Source of the DNA: Corticicoccus populi
GTDB lineage: Bacteria > Bacillota > Bacilli > Staphylococcales > Salinicoccaceae
Assembly: GCF_042686195.1 (NCBI RefSeq)
Contig: NZ_JBHUOQ010000004.1
Location: forward strand, 434,001-498,000
DNA length: 64,000 nucleotides
Reading direction: 5' to 3'
Shown: one piece after another, positions 1 to 8,797 of the stretch
Layout of the letters: every line of letters begins with the position of its first letter
Position numbering within the stretch: position 1 is the first letter of the stretch
Position numbers and translations under genes: made by a program
The notes under the pieces: generated by a model
The model's input: the letters and a program-made list of their open reading frames with translations, nothing else
What the model was told of the DNA's origin: nothing
Databases searched by the model: none

Positions 1-371
1 TTGAAGGTATTATATTTGTCGGCCTGTTTAAAAAGCCGCTGCCGAACCAGCCGCCTGTCATTGGCAAGGCGGTTGTGAAATTCGATAAGGAGAGAACGCT
101 CTGTTTTCATGATGTGCCCCCGGGGAAATATTACTGCCTTGCCTGTGTGATACACAAGACATATAATCCTTTAAAATTATTTGTACATAAAGATAATTTA
201 AGAGGAAAAATCGACGCTCCAATCATTATTCCGGGAAAATATGAGGAGACTCTGGTCTTGAGGCGGCCGCTGCCGACAGACCCGCCGATTACGTTAAATC
301 TGCCGTTGATGTTTATCAATTCGTTAAAAAATCATTCCTTTGAATATAGAGCAGATTCGGATAAAAAATAA
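1..371 (+). CDS. C-terminal part of an unidentified protein (5' end outside window)
   Basis: The frame is open from base 3 to the TAA at 369-371, so the GTG at 75 is probably internal and the gene begins left of the window. About 122 residues are visible. They are rich in Pro and beta-prone stretches (FHDVPPGKYYCLACVIHK, then RRPLPTDPPITLNLPL), which suggests a beta-sandwich domain of the carboxypeptidase-regulatory type. I have a weak memory of similar tails on some AraC-type regulators of Bacilli, but no DNA-binding part is visible here. Function is left open. Confidence 0.6.
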   Translation, partial: EGIIFVGLFKKPLPNQPPVIGKAVVKFDKERTLCFHDVPPGKYYCLACVIHKTYNPLKLFVHKDNLRGKIDAPIIIPGKYEETLVLRRPLPTDPPITLNLPLMFINSLKNHSFEYRADSDKK

Positions 372-426
372 AAGAGAAATTAAGATAAAATGGATGTACG
401 AATAATATGTAAAGGGGCTGGGTTTA

Positions 427-1329
427 ATGTATCAAAAGATTGTACCGCATCTTTGGTTTGACACAGAGGCAAAAGAAGCAGCAGATTTTTATGCAGATGT
501 GTTTCCTGACAGTAAAGTGGTATCCTCCTGTGTATTTTCGGGACCTGAAGGTGATTCTGAAGCGTTGATTTTTGAGGTGATGGGTTATCGTTTCATGTCA
601 ATCAGTGCGGGACCATATTTCACTAAAAATCCGACTGTATCATTTTTAATCCCGTATTCTCCGGAAGAAACAGATTTGATTAATCAAATTTGGGAGCGCT
701 TACTCGACGGCGGGAAAACGTTGATGGATTTAGGAGAATACCCATTCAATAAGCATTACGGCTGGGTCGAGGATAAATATGATGTTTCCTGGCAGTTTTA
801 TTTGATGGAAGATCAGCCGGAAGAACCGTATTCCGACAGAGTCGTACCGACGCTGATGTTTGTGAATGATGCTGCAGGAAAAGCTGAAGACGCGATGAAG
901 TTCTATGTGGATATCTTTAAGAAATCGGAGGATAAAGGGGTATACCATTATCCGAAAGGAATGGAACCGAACCTGCCTGAACATGTGATGCACGGGGAAT
1001 TTAAACTTGAAGGACAGTGTTTTGCCATGCAGGATAGTGCGGAAGCACATGATTTTAATTTTAATGAAGGAATTTCTCTTCTCGTAAACTGTGATACCCA
1101 GGAAGAAATTGACTACTATTGGGATAAGCTCACATATGTACCTGAATCTGAACAGTGCGGCTGGCTGAAAGATAAGTTCGGTCTCTCCTGGCAGATTTCA
1201 CCTAAGGTGATGGATGATGTGATGGGGAACGGTACAAAAGAGGAGATAGAGAGAGTGACAGAGGCTTTCATGAAGATGAAAAAATTCGATCTGGCGGAGA
1301 TTGAGCGCGCATATAAGGGGGAATCGTAA
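427..1329 (+). CDS. Two-domain VOC family protein (PhnB/3-demethylubiquinone methyltransferase-like fold)
   Basis: This 300-residue protein contains two tandem vicinal-oxygen-chelate modules, at about residues 1-130 and 137-270. Each has the PhnB-like pattern: PHLWFDTEAKEAADFYADVF in the first, PTLMFVNDAAGKAEDAMKFY in the second, and a closing GWVEDKYDVSWQFYL or GWLKDKFGLSWQISP motif. Members are cytoplasmic, usually metal-binding and of unknown substrate, sometimes linked to resistance to toxic electrophiles. AAAGGGG at 411-417 precedes the ATG. The stop overlaps the next start (TAATG at 1327-1331), so the two VOC genes are translationally coupled. The family is clear but the reaction is not. 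Confidence 0.85.
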   Translation: MYQKIVPHLWFDTEAKEAADFYADVFPDSKVVSSCVFSGPEGDSEALIFEVMGYRFMSISAGPYFTKNPTVSFLIPYSPEETDLINQIWERLLDGGKTLMDLGEYPFNKHYGWVEDKYDVSWQFYLMEDQPEEPYSDRVVPTLMFVNDAAGKAEDAMKFYVDIFKKSEDKGVYHYPKGMEPNLPEHVMHGEFKLEGQCFAMQDSAEAHDFNFNEGISLLVNCDTQEEIDYYWDKLTYVPESEQCGWLKDKFGLSWQISPKVMDDVMGNGTKEEIERVTEAFMKMKKFDLAEIERAYKGES

Positions 1330-1754
1330 TGGTTAAAGCAGTACAGTATTTTAATTTTCAGGATGCACTTTCAGCGATTCGTTATTATGAAGAAGTATTT
1401 GGTGCAGAGGTTGTTTCAATTAGTACAGGTGACGATGAAATGTTTGCGGACTCGAATATGCCTGACGGTGTCGATGGTGATTTTGTGATGCATTCAGAGA
1501 TAAAAATCCTCGGTCATTCATTTTATATCAGCAGCACATGGAATAAATCGGAAATTAATAATGACGGTGCCATGACGTGCTTTGTATTTGACTTAAATGA
1601 TGAGAATGAAAAGACGCAGATGAAGGAATTTTATCAAAAAGCAGTTGATTCAGGAGTGGAAGTCCAGATGGAACTTGGAGAGACAGAGTGGACACCGATG
1701 TTTGCCTCATTTAAGGATAAATGCGGTGTAAACTGGATGCTGAGTGGAGAGTGA
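1329..1754 (+). CDS. Single-domain VOC family protein (PhnB-like)
   Basis: This 141-residue single VOC domain starts VKAVQYFNFQDALSAIRYYE and ends with the PhnB-like CGVNWMLSGE. It overlaps the upstream two-domain VOC gene by one base and is followed six bases later by a third VOC gene, so the three form one transcription unit. The fold typically builds a dimer with a shared metal site. No substrate can be read from the sequence. Resistance or detoxification roles are common in the family but are only inference here. Confidence 0.8.
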   Translation: MVKAVQYFNFQDALSAIRYYEEVFGAEVVSISTGDDEMFADSNMPDGVDGDFVMHSEIKILGHSFYISSTWNKSEINNDGAMTCFVFDLNDENEKTQMKEFYQKAVDSGVEVQMELGETEWTPMFASFKDKCGVNWMLSGE

Positions 1755-1760
1755 TGTTGG

Positions 1761-2114
1761 ATGGAAGACCATGGTATTACCGGAGGTTCTAATATTGCGA
1801 TAAAAGTTCCAAAATTTAAATATGATGAAACTGTTAACTTTTATAAAGATATTTTACAGCTACCGTATTTAGGTTTTATTTCCGAATCACATGCATTTCA
1901 ATTCGGCAGCAGTACACTGTGGCTTGATTGTATGGAGAACTATTCCCAACAGGACATCTGGCTTGAAATTACAGTAGATGATTTGGAAAAAGTCTCAAAT
2001 TATCTGGAGGGAAACGGAGTCAGCCGGAGAGACGAAATTGAAGTACATGAAAACTCTAAAGGGTATTGGATTTCAGATCCGGCCGGCAGTATTCTAAGAG
2101 TAAATCCTGAATAA
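1761..2114 (+). CDS. Glyoxalase/bleomycin-resistance-type VOC protein
   Basis: This 117-residue protein has the layout of a small VOC domain: an N-terminal strand with NIAIKVPKFKYDETVNFYKD, a middle LPYLGFISESHAFQFG segment and the C-terminal GYWISDPAGSILRVNPE. It is the third VOC gene in a row and is probably co-transcribed with the two before it. A hairpin terminator follows at 2131-2170. The start lies six bases after the previous stop. Substrate unknown. Confidence 0.8.
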   Translation: MEDHGITGGSNIAIKVPKFKYDETVNFYKDILQLPYLGFISESHAFQFGSSTLWLDCMENYSQQDIWLEITVDDLEKVSNYLEGNGVSRRDEIEVHENSKGYWISDPAGSILRVNPE

Positions 2115-2130
2115 GCTTAAATCAATATAC

Positions 2131-2170
2131 TTCAGCTTCCGTGTATTTTAATTACAGGGAGGCTGATTTT
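2131..2170 (+). terminator. Rho-independent terminator of the VOC operon
   Basis: The arms TCAGCTTCCGTGTA and TACAGGGAGGCTGA pair around a short A/T loop and are followed by TTTT. The hairpin lies directly after the third VOC gene. Confidence 0.7.
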
Positions 2171-2222
2171 AGTATGGTCTATAATTGAATGAAAGCATAT
2201 TAATGTTTCAATGGAGGCTGAG

Positions 2223-2828
2223 ATGAGTAAAAATTACATTCATAAATTTGATAAACAGGCTGAGAAGTACGAAAGAATGAGGCATCACAATCTGATGAAG
2301 AAGTACAGACCGCTGATATTCAGAGACGCAGAGGGTGAGGTGCTGGAATGTGCGATTGGTGTGGGTAATAATTTTTTATACTATGATAATGTTGAAAAAG
2401 TAACCGGTGTTGATTTCAGCAGAGAGATGCTGAAATTTGCAAAGCAGGAAGCGGCAAAGTATCCATTCCATACCGAACTGCTGGAGGCGGATATAGAGAC
2501 GCTTCATTTTGAAGCAGACAGTTTTGACACTATCGTATCTTCGTTAAGTTTTTGCGGATATGAGCATCCTGTTAAGGTGTTGAATCAGTTGTCGGTATGG
2601 TGCAGACCGGGAGGAAAAATCCTCTTAATGGAGCATGGAATCAGCAGGAAAAAACCGTTGTCAGCTGTACAGAAATTAATCGATCCTCTGTCCTTAAAGG
2701 TGGTCGGCTGCCACCAAAACAGGAATATTGAGTCTGTCGTAAAGCAGTCAAACCTTAAAATTGAACGTATAGAACGCTTTGCTCTGGAGTGTGTGTATTT
2801 GATATGGGCATCGCCATGGAATAAGTAA
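2223..2828 (+). CDS. Class I SAM-dependent methyltransferase
   Basis: This protein of 201 residues has the Rossmann methyltransferase motif I as LECAIGVGNNFLYY, the acidic residue of strand 2 in VTGVDFSREML, and motif IV around FDTIVSSLSFCG. The fold is UbiE/METTL7-like. I chose the ATG at 2223 because GGAGG at 2213-2217 sits five bases before it. The in-frame ATG at 2211 would overlap this ribosome binding site. It stands alone between a terminator and the RpiR gene. Substrate unknown; a small molecule is more likely than nucleic acid. Confidence 0.8.
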   Translation: MSKNYIHKFDKQAEKYERMRHHNLMKKYRPLIFRDAEGEVLECAIGVGNNFLYYDNVEKVTGVDFSREMLKFAKQEAAKYPFHTELLEADIETLHFEADSFDTIVSSLSFCGYEHPVKVLNQLSVWCRPGGKILLMEHGISRKKPLSAVQKLIDPLSLKVVGCHQNRNIESVVKQSNLKIERIERFALECVYLIWASPWNK

Positions 2829-2948
2829 ATTCAAAAAGCTTTTGGAATTCCTCTACACATTTCAGGGGAAAATTTATAATTTATTACATAATCCATATAT
2901 CCACGTTATAATGACTATAAATTCTTAGTCCAGAAAATTGAGGGGATA

Positions 2949-3752
2949 ATGATGGATGTATTGATGAAAATACAAAAAGATTACTTGAGCTTTTCAAAAA
3001 AAGAGAGAAAAATCGCAGATTATATACTTCGCTTCAGTTATGAACTACAAAATATGAAGATTTCTGAGCTAGCTGAGCGTACAAATACATCGAATGCATC
3101 AATAACCAGATTTGTAAAAAAAGTAGGCTGTAAAAATTATTCAGATATGAAATTCAATATTAGTGCGAATACCAGCAGCAATAACCATGAAAAGATAAAT
3201 AATATGGTAGATGAAGTATTTCTTTATTATCAGAATGTTATAAAGAATACTCAAAGATTGATTGATATTGAAAAGATTAATCAATTACTCGAACTATTGA
3301 TTAATGCTAAAAATGTTAATATTGTCGGTGTAAGCAGCTCGGGTGTCACAGCTGAAATTTTCAGTACACGATTGATGAGAATGGGGATTCCGGCAAAAAG
3401 CTACTCTGATCCGTTGTGGATGATTATGCAGGCTGCGGTTTCAGAACCTGGTGATTTATTTATAGCCATTTCTAACAGTGGTGTGACTGAACCGGTTGTA
3501 AAAACAATAACCCAGGCAAGAGAGAGAGGCGCAGATATTGTGTCAATAACCAGTTATTCAGAAAACCCTTTGTCGAAACTGAGTGATCTAATATTTTACG
3601 TCTATAATATTAGATTTGTGCATAATGAAAAATTTTCAAATTCTCAATTCTCAATAGTGTATTTGATGGATGTCATTACTACATTTCTTCTGGAGAATGA
3701 AGAGTTTCGAAAAAATACGATAACAACTAGAGAAATAATTGGTGATCTATAA
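2949..3752 (+). CDS. MurR/RpiR family transcriptional regulator
   Basis: This protein of 267 residues has an N-terminal RpiR helix-turn-helix (MKISELAERTNTSNASITRF, about residues 36-57) and a C-terminal SIS sugar-phosphate-binding domain (NIVGVSSSGVTAEIFS, then FIAISNSGVTEPVVKT). RpiR proteins sense phosphosugars and control neighbouring uptake genes. This gene sits immediately upstream of, and in line with, the first PTS-phosphatase cluster, from which a strong terminator separates it. It is therefore the natural regulator of that cluster, with the phosphorylated PTS product as likely effector (inference). ATGs at 2949 and 2952 are both possible after GAGGGGATA. Confidence 0.88.
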   Translation: MMDVLMKIQKDYLSFSKKERKIADYILRFSYELQNMKISELAERTNTSNASITRFVKKVGCKNYSDMKFNISANTSSNNHEKINNMVDEVFLYYQNVIKNTQRLIDIEKINQLLELLINAKNVNIVGVSSSGVTAEIFSTRLMRMGIPAKSYSDPLWMIMQAAVSEPGDLFIAISNSGVTEPVVKTITQARERGADIVSITSYSENPLSKLSDLIFYVYNIRFVHNEKFSNSQFSIVYLMDVITTFLLENEEFRKNTITTREIIGDL

Positions 3753-3780
3753 AAAATAATTTTATATAATTTTTAGTGCG

Positions 3781-3816
3781 GAACTTGAAAAGGTAATAAT
3801 TTTCAAGTTCTTTTTT
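3781..3816 (+). terminator. Rho-independent terminator after the RpiR gene
   Basis: The perfect arms GAACTTGAAAA and TTTTCAAGTTC are followed by TTTTTTG. This separates the regulator from the PTS-phosphatase operon, which must have its own promoter in 3817-3960. That stretch is very AT-rich and has several possible -10 boxes but no clear winner. Confidence 0.85.
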
Positions 3817-3975
3817 GTTTTAAATATATAGTAATAGAGATTTATTAGTGAGTGAAGAACTTTTAAACAAGGGATTAACAAGCTTATTTTGGTAATTATT
3901 TTCATAAAATATATATTGATATAATAATTATCGTAATGTACTATGTAATTAAATTACTGAGAAGGGAGCATTAAA

Positions 3976-5064
3976 TTGAGTACATATCATCAGCCATATA
4001 CGATTTCAGGAGTAGAGGTTAAAAGAAAGAGTAATCAATTATTAATTTTCTTGGAGAATGCTTTAGATACGAATTACGATCTTTATGTAGGTTCAACCCC
4101 TGACTTTAAAAATATTAATGAGAAGATTGCTTCTAATAATAATGGGAGTTTTAAAATATCATTACCTGTAGAGCAGGGACCCTATTATTTTGTAATAAAA
4201 AATAAAGACTTTCAGACAAATATTTTCTCTGAACGCGTTGTTCAACTTAATAATGCTATAAATGTTCGCGATTTAGGGGGATATCGTACGGAGGACGGCA
4301 ATGTTACCAAATGGGGAAAGATTTTTCGTGGGGATCAATTATCAAAACTGGATGAAAATGATATAAAAGTTCTTGAAAATCTGAATATAAGATCAATTGT
4401 GGATTATCGCTCAGATCATGAAAAAAAGATTAATCCTAACAAAGATTTATCGACAGTAAAGACAATATATCATTGTGATCCACAATCAAGTTTTTCAGAA
4501 GCCGCAGCTAATGCAGTAGATTTGAAAAGTGAGAATGCAAAACTTGTAAGCGCTTTAGAGAATGGAGAGGTGAACACGAAATATATTAATGGTAAAGGAG
4601 AAAATGTCATAGAGGATTACAGGTCATTAGTGACTTCTGAGGCTGCAAGAGTTTCTTATGGACAATTTCTTCGAATCTGCGCTGATGCAGAAAATATACC
4701 CTTGATTCACCATTGCCGCGGTGGTAAAGACAGAACAGGGTTAGGTTCAATGTTTCTGCTATTGCTGTTGAAAGTAAGAGAAGAGGACATTATCAAAGAT
4801 TATGTGATGACCGGAGTTATCCGTAAAGAGAGAAATGCATTAAAGTATGAACATTATAGGGCTTTGACGTCCAATCAAGATTATCTGTCATATCTCATGG
4901 CAATGATTGAAACACGTGAAGAATATATTAAAGCAAGTATTGACAGGATTAAAGAGTTGTACAGTTCAATAGATACTTATATGATAGAGCATTTTGGTTT
5001 AACAGAAGAAGAAATTGAAAATATTAGAGGGAATTACCTAGAGGAGGATGTTCAAAGTGAGTAA
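3976..5064 (+). CDS. IphP/Tyr-phosphatase-3-type phosphatase, PTS-linked
   Basis: This protein of 362 residues has an N-terminal beta-rich domain of about 90 residues, then NVRDLGGYRTEDG, the usual opening of bacterial Tyr/Ser phosphatases of the IphP/LipA family. The P-loop HCRGGKDRTG lies at about residues 245-254 and supplies the Cys nucleophile and Arg. IVDYRSDHE precedes it. There is no signal peptide, so it is cytoplasmic. The TTG start has GGGAG seven to eight bases upstream. It is the first gene of a mannose-family PTS operon and has a clear paralogue at the end of the second cluster (11382-12413). The phosphatase may act on the phosphosugar delivered by the PTS or on a phosphoprotein; context favours the sugar (inference). 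Confidence 0.85.
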   Translation: MSTYHQPYTISGVEVKRKSNQLLIFLENALDTNYDLYVGSTPDFKNINEKIASNNNGSFKISLPVEQGPYYFVIKNKDFQTNIFSERVVQLNNAINVRDLGGYRTEDGNVTKWGKIFRGDQLSKLDENDIKVLENLNIRSIVDYRSDHEKKINPNKDLSTVKTIYHCDPQSSFSEAAANAVDLKSENAKLVSALENGEVNTKYINGKGENVIEDYRSLVTSEAARVSYGQFLRICADAENIPLIHHCRGGKDRTGLGSMFLLLLLKVREEDIIKDYVMTGVIRKERNALKYEHYRALTSNQDYLSYLMAMIETREEYIKASIDRIKELYSSIDTYMIEHFGLTEEEIENIRGNYLEEDVQSE

Positions 5065-5491
5065 CGTTGCTGTAATTGTTGCAAGTCATGGGGAATTTGC
5101 AAAACATGCATTAAGCAGTGCTGAAATGATTGTCGGAACACAGGAGAATTACGGAGTTTTGTCTCTAGGTCTGGATTTTAACTTAAATGATGCAAGAAGG
5201 GTTCTGGAAGACGAACTAAAGAAACTGGATAGAAGTTCAGGCACTGTTATTCTGGTAGATATTTTTGGAGGCACACCCTCAAATATAAGCGGAGCCCTAG
5301 CTTTTCAGGAAGAAAATATACTTATCGTAAGCGGATTGAACATGCCGTTATTACTGGATTTGTTGAGTAATAGAGAGCGTAGTCTGGAGGATATTGCAGT
5401 ATCTCTTGAAAATACTTATAAGGAAGGTTTTGTAGACATAACAAAAAAATTAAAAGAGGGAGATGATGAAGATGAGTGTGAAATTTTGTAG
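5057..5491 (+). CDS. PTS mannose/fructose/sorbose family IIA component
   Basis: This 144-residue cytoplasmic IIA domain carries the phosphoryl-accepting His in VASHGEFAKHAL, near the N-terminus, and VDIFGGTPSNIS, typical of man-family IIA. I prefer the GTG at 5057 over the ATG at 5048. GAGGAGG at 5041-5047 abuts the ATG but lies nine bases before the GTG, and the GTG start aligns exactly with the paralogue at 8877. The gene overlaps the phosphatase end, so translation is coupled. It takes phosphate from HPr and passes it to the IIB encoded next. Confidence 0.9.
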   Translation: MSNVAVIVASHGEFAKHALSSAEMIVGTQENYGVLSLGLDFNLNDARRVLEDELKKLDRSSGTVILVDIFGGTPSNISGALAFQEENILIVSGLNMPLLLDLLSNRERSLEDIAVSLENTYKEGFVDITKKLKEGDDEDECEIL

Positions 5492-5942
5492 AATCGATGA
5501 TCGTTTAATTCACGGACAGGTCGTCACAACATGGGTTAATGTGCATAGTATAGAACAGGTAATCATTTTAAATGAGGAAGTGGAAAAAGATAAGGTACAG
5601 TCAAATGTATTAAAAATGAGTGCACCAAGCACCATCAAACTTCACATATTCTCACCGGAGAAATTTTTAAATGTTATTAAAAAGAATCCTATATCACGCA
5701 ATACGATGTTATTGTTCTCATCTCCATTTGATGTAGAAAAACTTGTGAATGAAGGTTATGAAATCCCGAGTTTAAACGTGGGAGGAATGAGAGTAAATGA
5801 AGAGAGAAAGCAGTATACGAGAGCGGTCTCACTCACACCTGAAGAGAAGGCCTCATTTGAGAGATTACTTGAAAAAGGCATAGACATTACAATTCAAATG
5901 GTTCCGAGTGATTCCAAAGTGAAAATAAATGAGGTGATTTAG
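5472..5942 (+). CDS. PTS mannose/fructose/sorbose family IIB component
   Basis: This protein of 156 residues contains the man-family IIB phosphorylation site as RIDDRLIHGQVVTTWVN, with His in LIHGQ. It then has VGGMRVNEERKQYTRAVSLT, a family signature. In-frame ATGs exist at 5463, 5466 and 5472. The last matches the paralogue start at 9289 and lies 11 bases after GAGGG. It overlaps the IIA gene by 20 bases. It transfers phosphate to the incoming substrate bound by IIC/IID. Confidence 0.9.
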   Translation: MSVKFCRIDDRLIHGQVVTTWVNVHSIEQVIILNEEVEKDKVQSNVLKMSAPSTIKLHIFSPEKFLNVIKKNPISRNTMLLFSSPFDVEKLVNEGYEIPSLNVGGMRVNEERKQYTRAVSLTPEEKASFERLLEKGIDITIQMVPSDSKVKINEVI

Positions 5943-5944
5943 TC

Positions 5945-6739
5945 ATGATGACTATTATTCTGATTACCCTGGTGGCTTTCATTCTTGGTGTAGATGATGT
6001 AAGTACAAAATTTTTCAGAAGACCATTATTAATTGCACCAATTATAGGCTGGATACTTGGAGATCTTCAGGCAGGGCTTATTATTGGAGCTACACTTGAA
6101 ATTATGTGGATGGGAATAGGCAATGTCGGAGCTTATATGGCACCGGATATTATTACCGGAACAATTATAAGTACTGCTCTAGCTATTATGAGTACAAGCA
6201 GTGTGGATACGGCAGTCGCAACTGCAATTACATTGGCAATACCGACGTCGTTACTTGCGCAACAACTGTTGGTAATGATACAGACAGTGAACGTATCTTT
6301 AAACGGATGGGCAAAACGTCTGGCTGAAAATGCAGATGTGAAAGGTACAGTCTGGCTAATATATCCCCCTGCTATTCTTACAGGAGCTGCCCGCGCGGTG
6401 CCGACTTTTGTTGCCCTATACTTTGGTGCAGGTGCTATTCAGACAGCTGTGGATGCCCTGCCGGAATTTGTTGTCGGTGGATTGGAAACAGCAGGTGCCA
6501 TTATTCCTGCTGTAGGTATTGCTTTGTTGATGACGGCAATGATAAAGAAATTTGAGCTCTGGATGTTTTTGATACTTGGATTTGTATTCTCTGCTTATTT
6601 AGGACTTGAGATTTTACCTATGACACTTATTGCAATTGTATTTGGATTCTTTTATGAAATGATTAAGCGTAATTCTGAGAACGCAGCTAAAGATAGAAAT
6701 ACGCCGGCAAATACAGGTGAAGAGGAGTATGATTTATAA
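5945..6739 (+). CDS. PTS mannose/fructose/sorbose family IIC permease
   Basis: This is a hydrophobic 264-residue protein with the man-family IIC pattern FFRRPLLIAPIIGWILGDLQ and GATLEIMWMGIGNVGAY, then repeated Ala/Gly-rich membrane segments. With IID it forms the membrane channel. The C-terminal tail is charged and ends EEEYDL, as in the paralogous IIC (EEEDYDL). The stop overlaps the IID start by one base. The substrate is not deducible; mannose, fructose, sorbose, amino sugars and hexuronic derivatives are all known in the family. Confidence 0.9.
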   Translation: MMTIILITLVAFILGVDDVSTKFFRRPLLIAPIIGWILGDLQAGLIIGATLEIMWMGIGNVGAYMAPDIITGTIISTALAIMSTSSVDTAVATAITLAIPTSLLAQQLLVMIQTVNVSLNGWAKRLAENADVKGTVWLIYPPAILTGAARAVPTFVALYFGAGAIQTAVDALPEFVVGGLETAGAIIPAVGIALLMTAMIKKFELWMFLILGFVFSAYLGLEILPMTLIAIVFGFFYEMIKRNSENAAKDRNTPANTGEEEYDL

Positions 6740-7566
6740 TGGAACAAAACCTTACTAAGAAAGATCTTTGGAAATTGTTTATGCGTCTTAATACGATGCG
6801 TATTACATTAAATTATGAAACTCTTCAGGGTGTCGGTTTTATGCGTGCGATTGCCCCGGTACTTGAAAAAACATATACAGATAAAGAAGAGTTGTCTAAA
6901 GCAATGAAAAGACACGCGGCCTTTTATAATTCACATGTTAACGGGGATGCAGCAATTCTGGCGATTACAGCAGCTATGGAAGAATCCACCGGTCCGGACG
7001 AGAAAGAAGGGATCAGTGCTTTAAAAACGGGATTGATGGGTCCGCTTGCTGGACTTGGAGACAGTTTGATTAAATTCACATGGGTTCCAATTGTCGGAAG
7101 TATCGGTGCATCACTGGCATTTACCGGGAGTATTATTGGTCCAATATTAATGTTTATACTGTATAATATTGTGAATATGGGCTTAAGATATTTTGCGATT
7201 GTATACGGTTATAAAAAAGGTGTCAGCTTTCTGAATGATAATCAGGAAAATAATATTATACAGCGTATTTCGACAATGGCCAATGTGGTTGGTTTAATGG
7301 TTGTCGGAGCGATAATAGCCACGATAATCGATGTACAGACACCTCTTGAGATATCTGCAGGTTCAGATGAGGCTGCGGGTGAGGTAGGAGAGAATGTTAT
7401 TTCTGTTCAAGAGATGCTGGATCAAATTATGCCTTCTGTTCTGAGTTTGGCTGTTACTGTGGCAGTATACTTAATTCTTAAGAAAACTAATGGAAGGCAT
7501 GCAGCACTTATTATCATCATCATGATGGTATTAACTGTAGCGTTAACTTATTTTGGAATACTATAA
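6739..7566 (+). CDS. PTS mannose/fructose/sorbose family IID component
   Basis: This protein of 275 residues shows the IID signature: YETLQGVGFMRAIAPVLE, then HAAFYNSHVNGDAAILAI, then LKTGLMGPLAGLGDSLIKFT. The C-terminal part is membrane-spanning. It is coupled to IIC through TAATG at 6737-6741 and is the last gene of the first PTS-phosphatase operon (3976-7566). A strong terminator follows at 7581. Confidence 0.9.
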   Translation: MEQNLTKKDLWKLFMRLNTMRITLNYETLQGVGFMRAIAPVLEKTYTDKEELSKAMKRHAAFYNSHVNGDAAILAITAAMEESTGPDEKEGISALKTGLMGPLAGLGDSLIKFTWVPIVGSIGASLAFTGSIIGPILMFILYNIVNMGLRYFAIVYGYKKGVSFLNDNQENNIIQRISTMANVVGLMVVGAIIATIIDVQTPLEISAGSDEAAGEVGENVISVQEMLDQIMPSVLSLAVTVAVYLILKKTNGRHAALIIIIMMVLTVALTYFGIL

Positions 7567-7580
7567 TATATAAAATTCAA

Positions 7581-7619
7581 ACTCCGAACAGCAGAAATTA
7601 CTGCTGTCCGGAGTCTTTT
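7581..7619 (+). terminator. Terminator of the first PTS-phosphatase operon
   Basis: The arms ACTCCGAACAGCAG and CTGCTGTCCGGAGT pair with one mismatch and are followed by CTTTTT. The convergent gene at 7632-8486 ends just beyond it, so the hairpin may serve both strands. Confidence 0.88.
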
Positions 7620-7631
7620 TCGGGATATTAT

Positions 7632-8486
7632 CTATCCCCTGTTCACGGGAAGTGAGCAGCAGCGGAATGAACCGCCGGATTTAATAATCTCTGAAAAAGA
7701 AATTTCAATGACCTCATATCCGAGTGTACGCAGTTTTTCGTTAATTCGTCTGCTTTCAGGCATGCTGATGACTTTTTTGTCTCCGATGGATAATACATTC
7801 GGCCCCATCTGAAACTGTTCTTCTTCTGTAATTTCAATCAAATTATAGTGCCTTCTAAGTATGTCGAAAGATGTCTGGTCCATGCCGTCGGGATAAATCA
7901 GGGCATTGCGGTCTTCTAATATATTAAATACACAGTCCAGGTGCAGGATGACTAGAGAGAGATGGATGGGTGTCACTTCATGGTGGGGTAAGTGTGATTT
8001 TAATAATTCGAGAGAGCTTTCTTCGGTGCGTTCACTGATGCCGACCCAGACAAAATCGTTGTCGACGATGACGTCGCCGCCTTCAATATTTGAGTCTTCA
8101 AATGGAATGAAAGCGAGTCTGTTTTCATTCAGGCAGTCATTTAACAGTTCAGTTTCTCTTTTACGGATGGGATGATTCATGTTTGACAGGAAGAATTTGT
8201 CCTGAATGGCAAAACCGATGTCACGGGTAAAGACCTGTTCGTTTAAATCAGGGCTTGTGTTCAGATAGGTGACTTCAGCACCGTTATTTTTTAGGACATT
8301 AATAAAGTTCTTGTGTTCACGTATGGCAGTTTCTATATCAATATTAGTTTTAGCATAGTGGGACTGGGTTTCATTAATGATAGATGTAATTTTCATATAA
8401 TCTGGCGGAGCTGCAATCACGTGGTTTAACGAATCGTATTCATTATTGCAGTGGACGGTGTGAATGTTTACATTATTGACTGTCAT
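7632..8486 (-). CDS. Dimethylarginine dimethylaminohydrolase-like amidinohydrolase
   Basis: This 284-residue protein of the amidinotransferase/arginine deiminase superfamily has the first acidic motif FTRDIGF, then NIEGGDVIV, then the catalytic His in HLDCVFN and the C-terminal Cys in GGSFRCCSLPV. DDAH members hydrolyse methylated arginine to citrulline, but related enzymes act on other guanidines, so the substrate is uncertain. I place the start at the second Met (8486), since GGGGG lies nine bases upstream; the ATG at 8501 just precedes that box. It stands alone between the two PTS clusters, on the opposite strand. The catalytic residues are present, so it is probably active. Confidence 0.8.
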   Translation of the reverse strand: MTVNNVNIHTVHCNNEYDSLNHVIAAPPDYMKITSIINETQSHYAKTNIDIETAIREHKNFINVLKNNGAEVTYLNTSPDLNEQVFTRDIGFAIQDKFFLSNMNHPIRKRETELLNDCLNENRLAFIPFEDSNIEGGDVIVDNDFVWVGISERTEESSLELLKSHLPHHEVTPIHLSLVILHLDCVFNILEDRNALIYPDGMDQTSFDILRRHYNLIEITEEEQFQMGPNVLSIGDKKVISMPESRRINEKLRTLGYEVIEISFSEIIKSGGSFRCCSLPVNRG

Positions 8487-8766
8487 AGATTTTACCCCCA
8501 TGTGTCCGGCATCAGCCGTGCACGAATATATTACGTATTATACGCACTATTCAGAAAAAATCTATTAATCAGAGCATTCTGAATAAATGTAAACGTAATC
8601 ATATTATGAAAGGGTAGATTGAGGGCTGTTATTTACTGACTGAAGCAGCAGCTTGAAAATTAATTACATAAATGTACGGAAAAATGAGAAAATAAGTAAG
8701 TCTTCTACATTAATGATTGAAGGCTTATTTTTATTTGTTATTTCATAATCATGATATCTATATCGA
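8487..8766. other. Long intergenic stretch with an orphan terminator-like hairpin
   Basis: No credible ORF is seen here. On the plus strand at about 8698-8736, AAGTCTTC pairs with GAAGGCTT and is followed by ATTTTTATTT, a plausible intrinsic terminator without an annotated gene before it. It could end a small RNA starting near 8570-8640 or act as a shield for the promoter downstream. Confidence 0.45.
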
Positions 8767-8790
8767 ATTTTCACCATACATAGTGAAAAT
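8767..8790. promoter_or_regulatory. Inverted repeat, candidate operator of the second PTS operon
   Basis: The arms ATTTTCAC and GTGAAAAT are perfect 8-base inverted repeats separated by 8 bases and lie directly upstream of the -35 box at 8798. The position suits an activator site for the PRD regulator encoded at 12441-14384, but the link is inference. Confidence 0.5.
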
Positions 8791-8797
8791 CACATTA

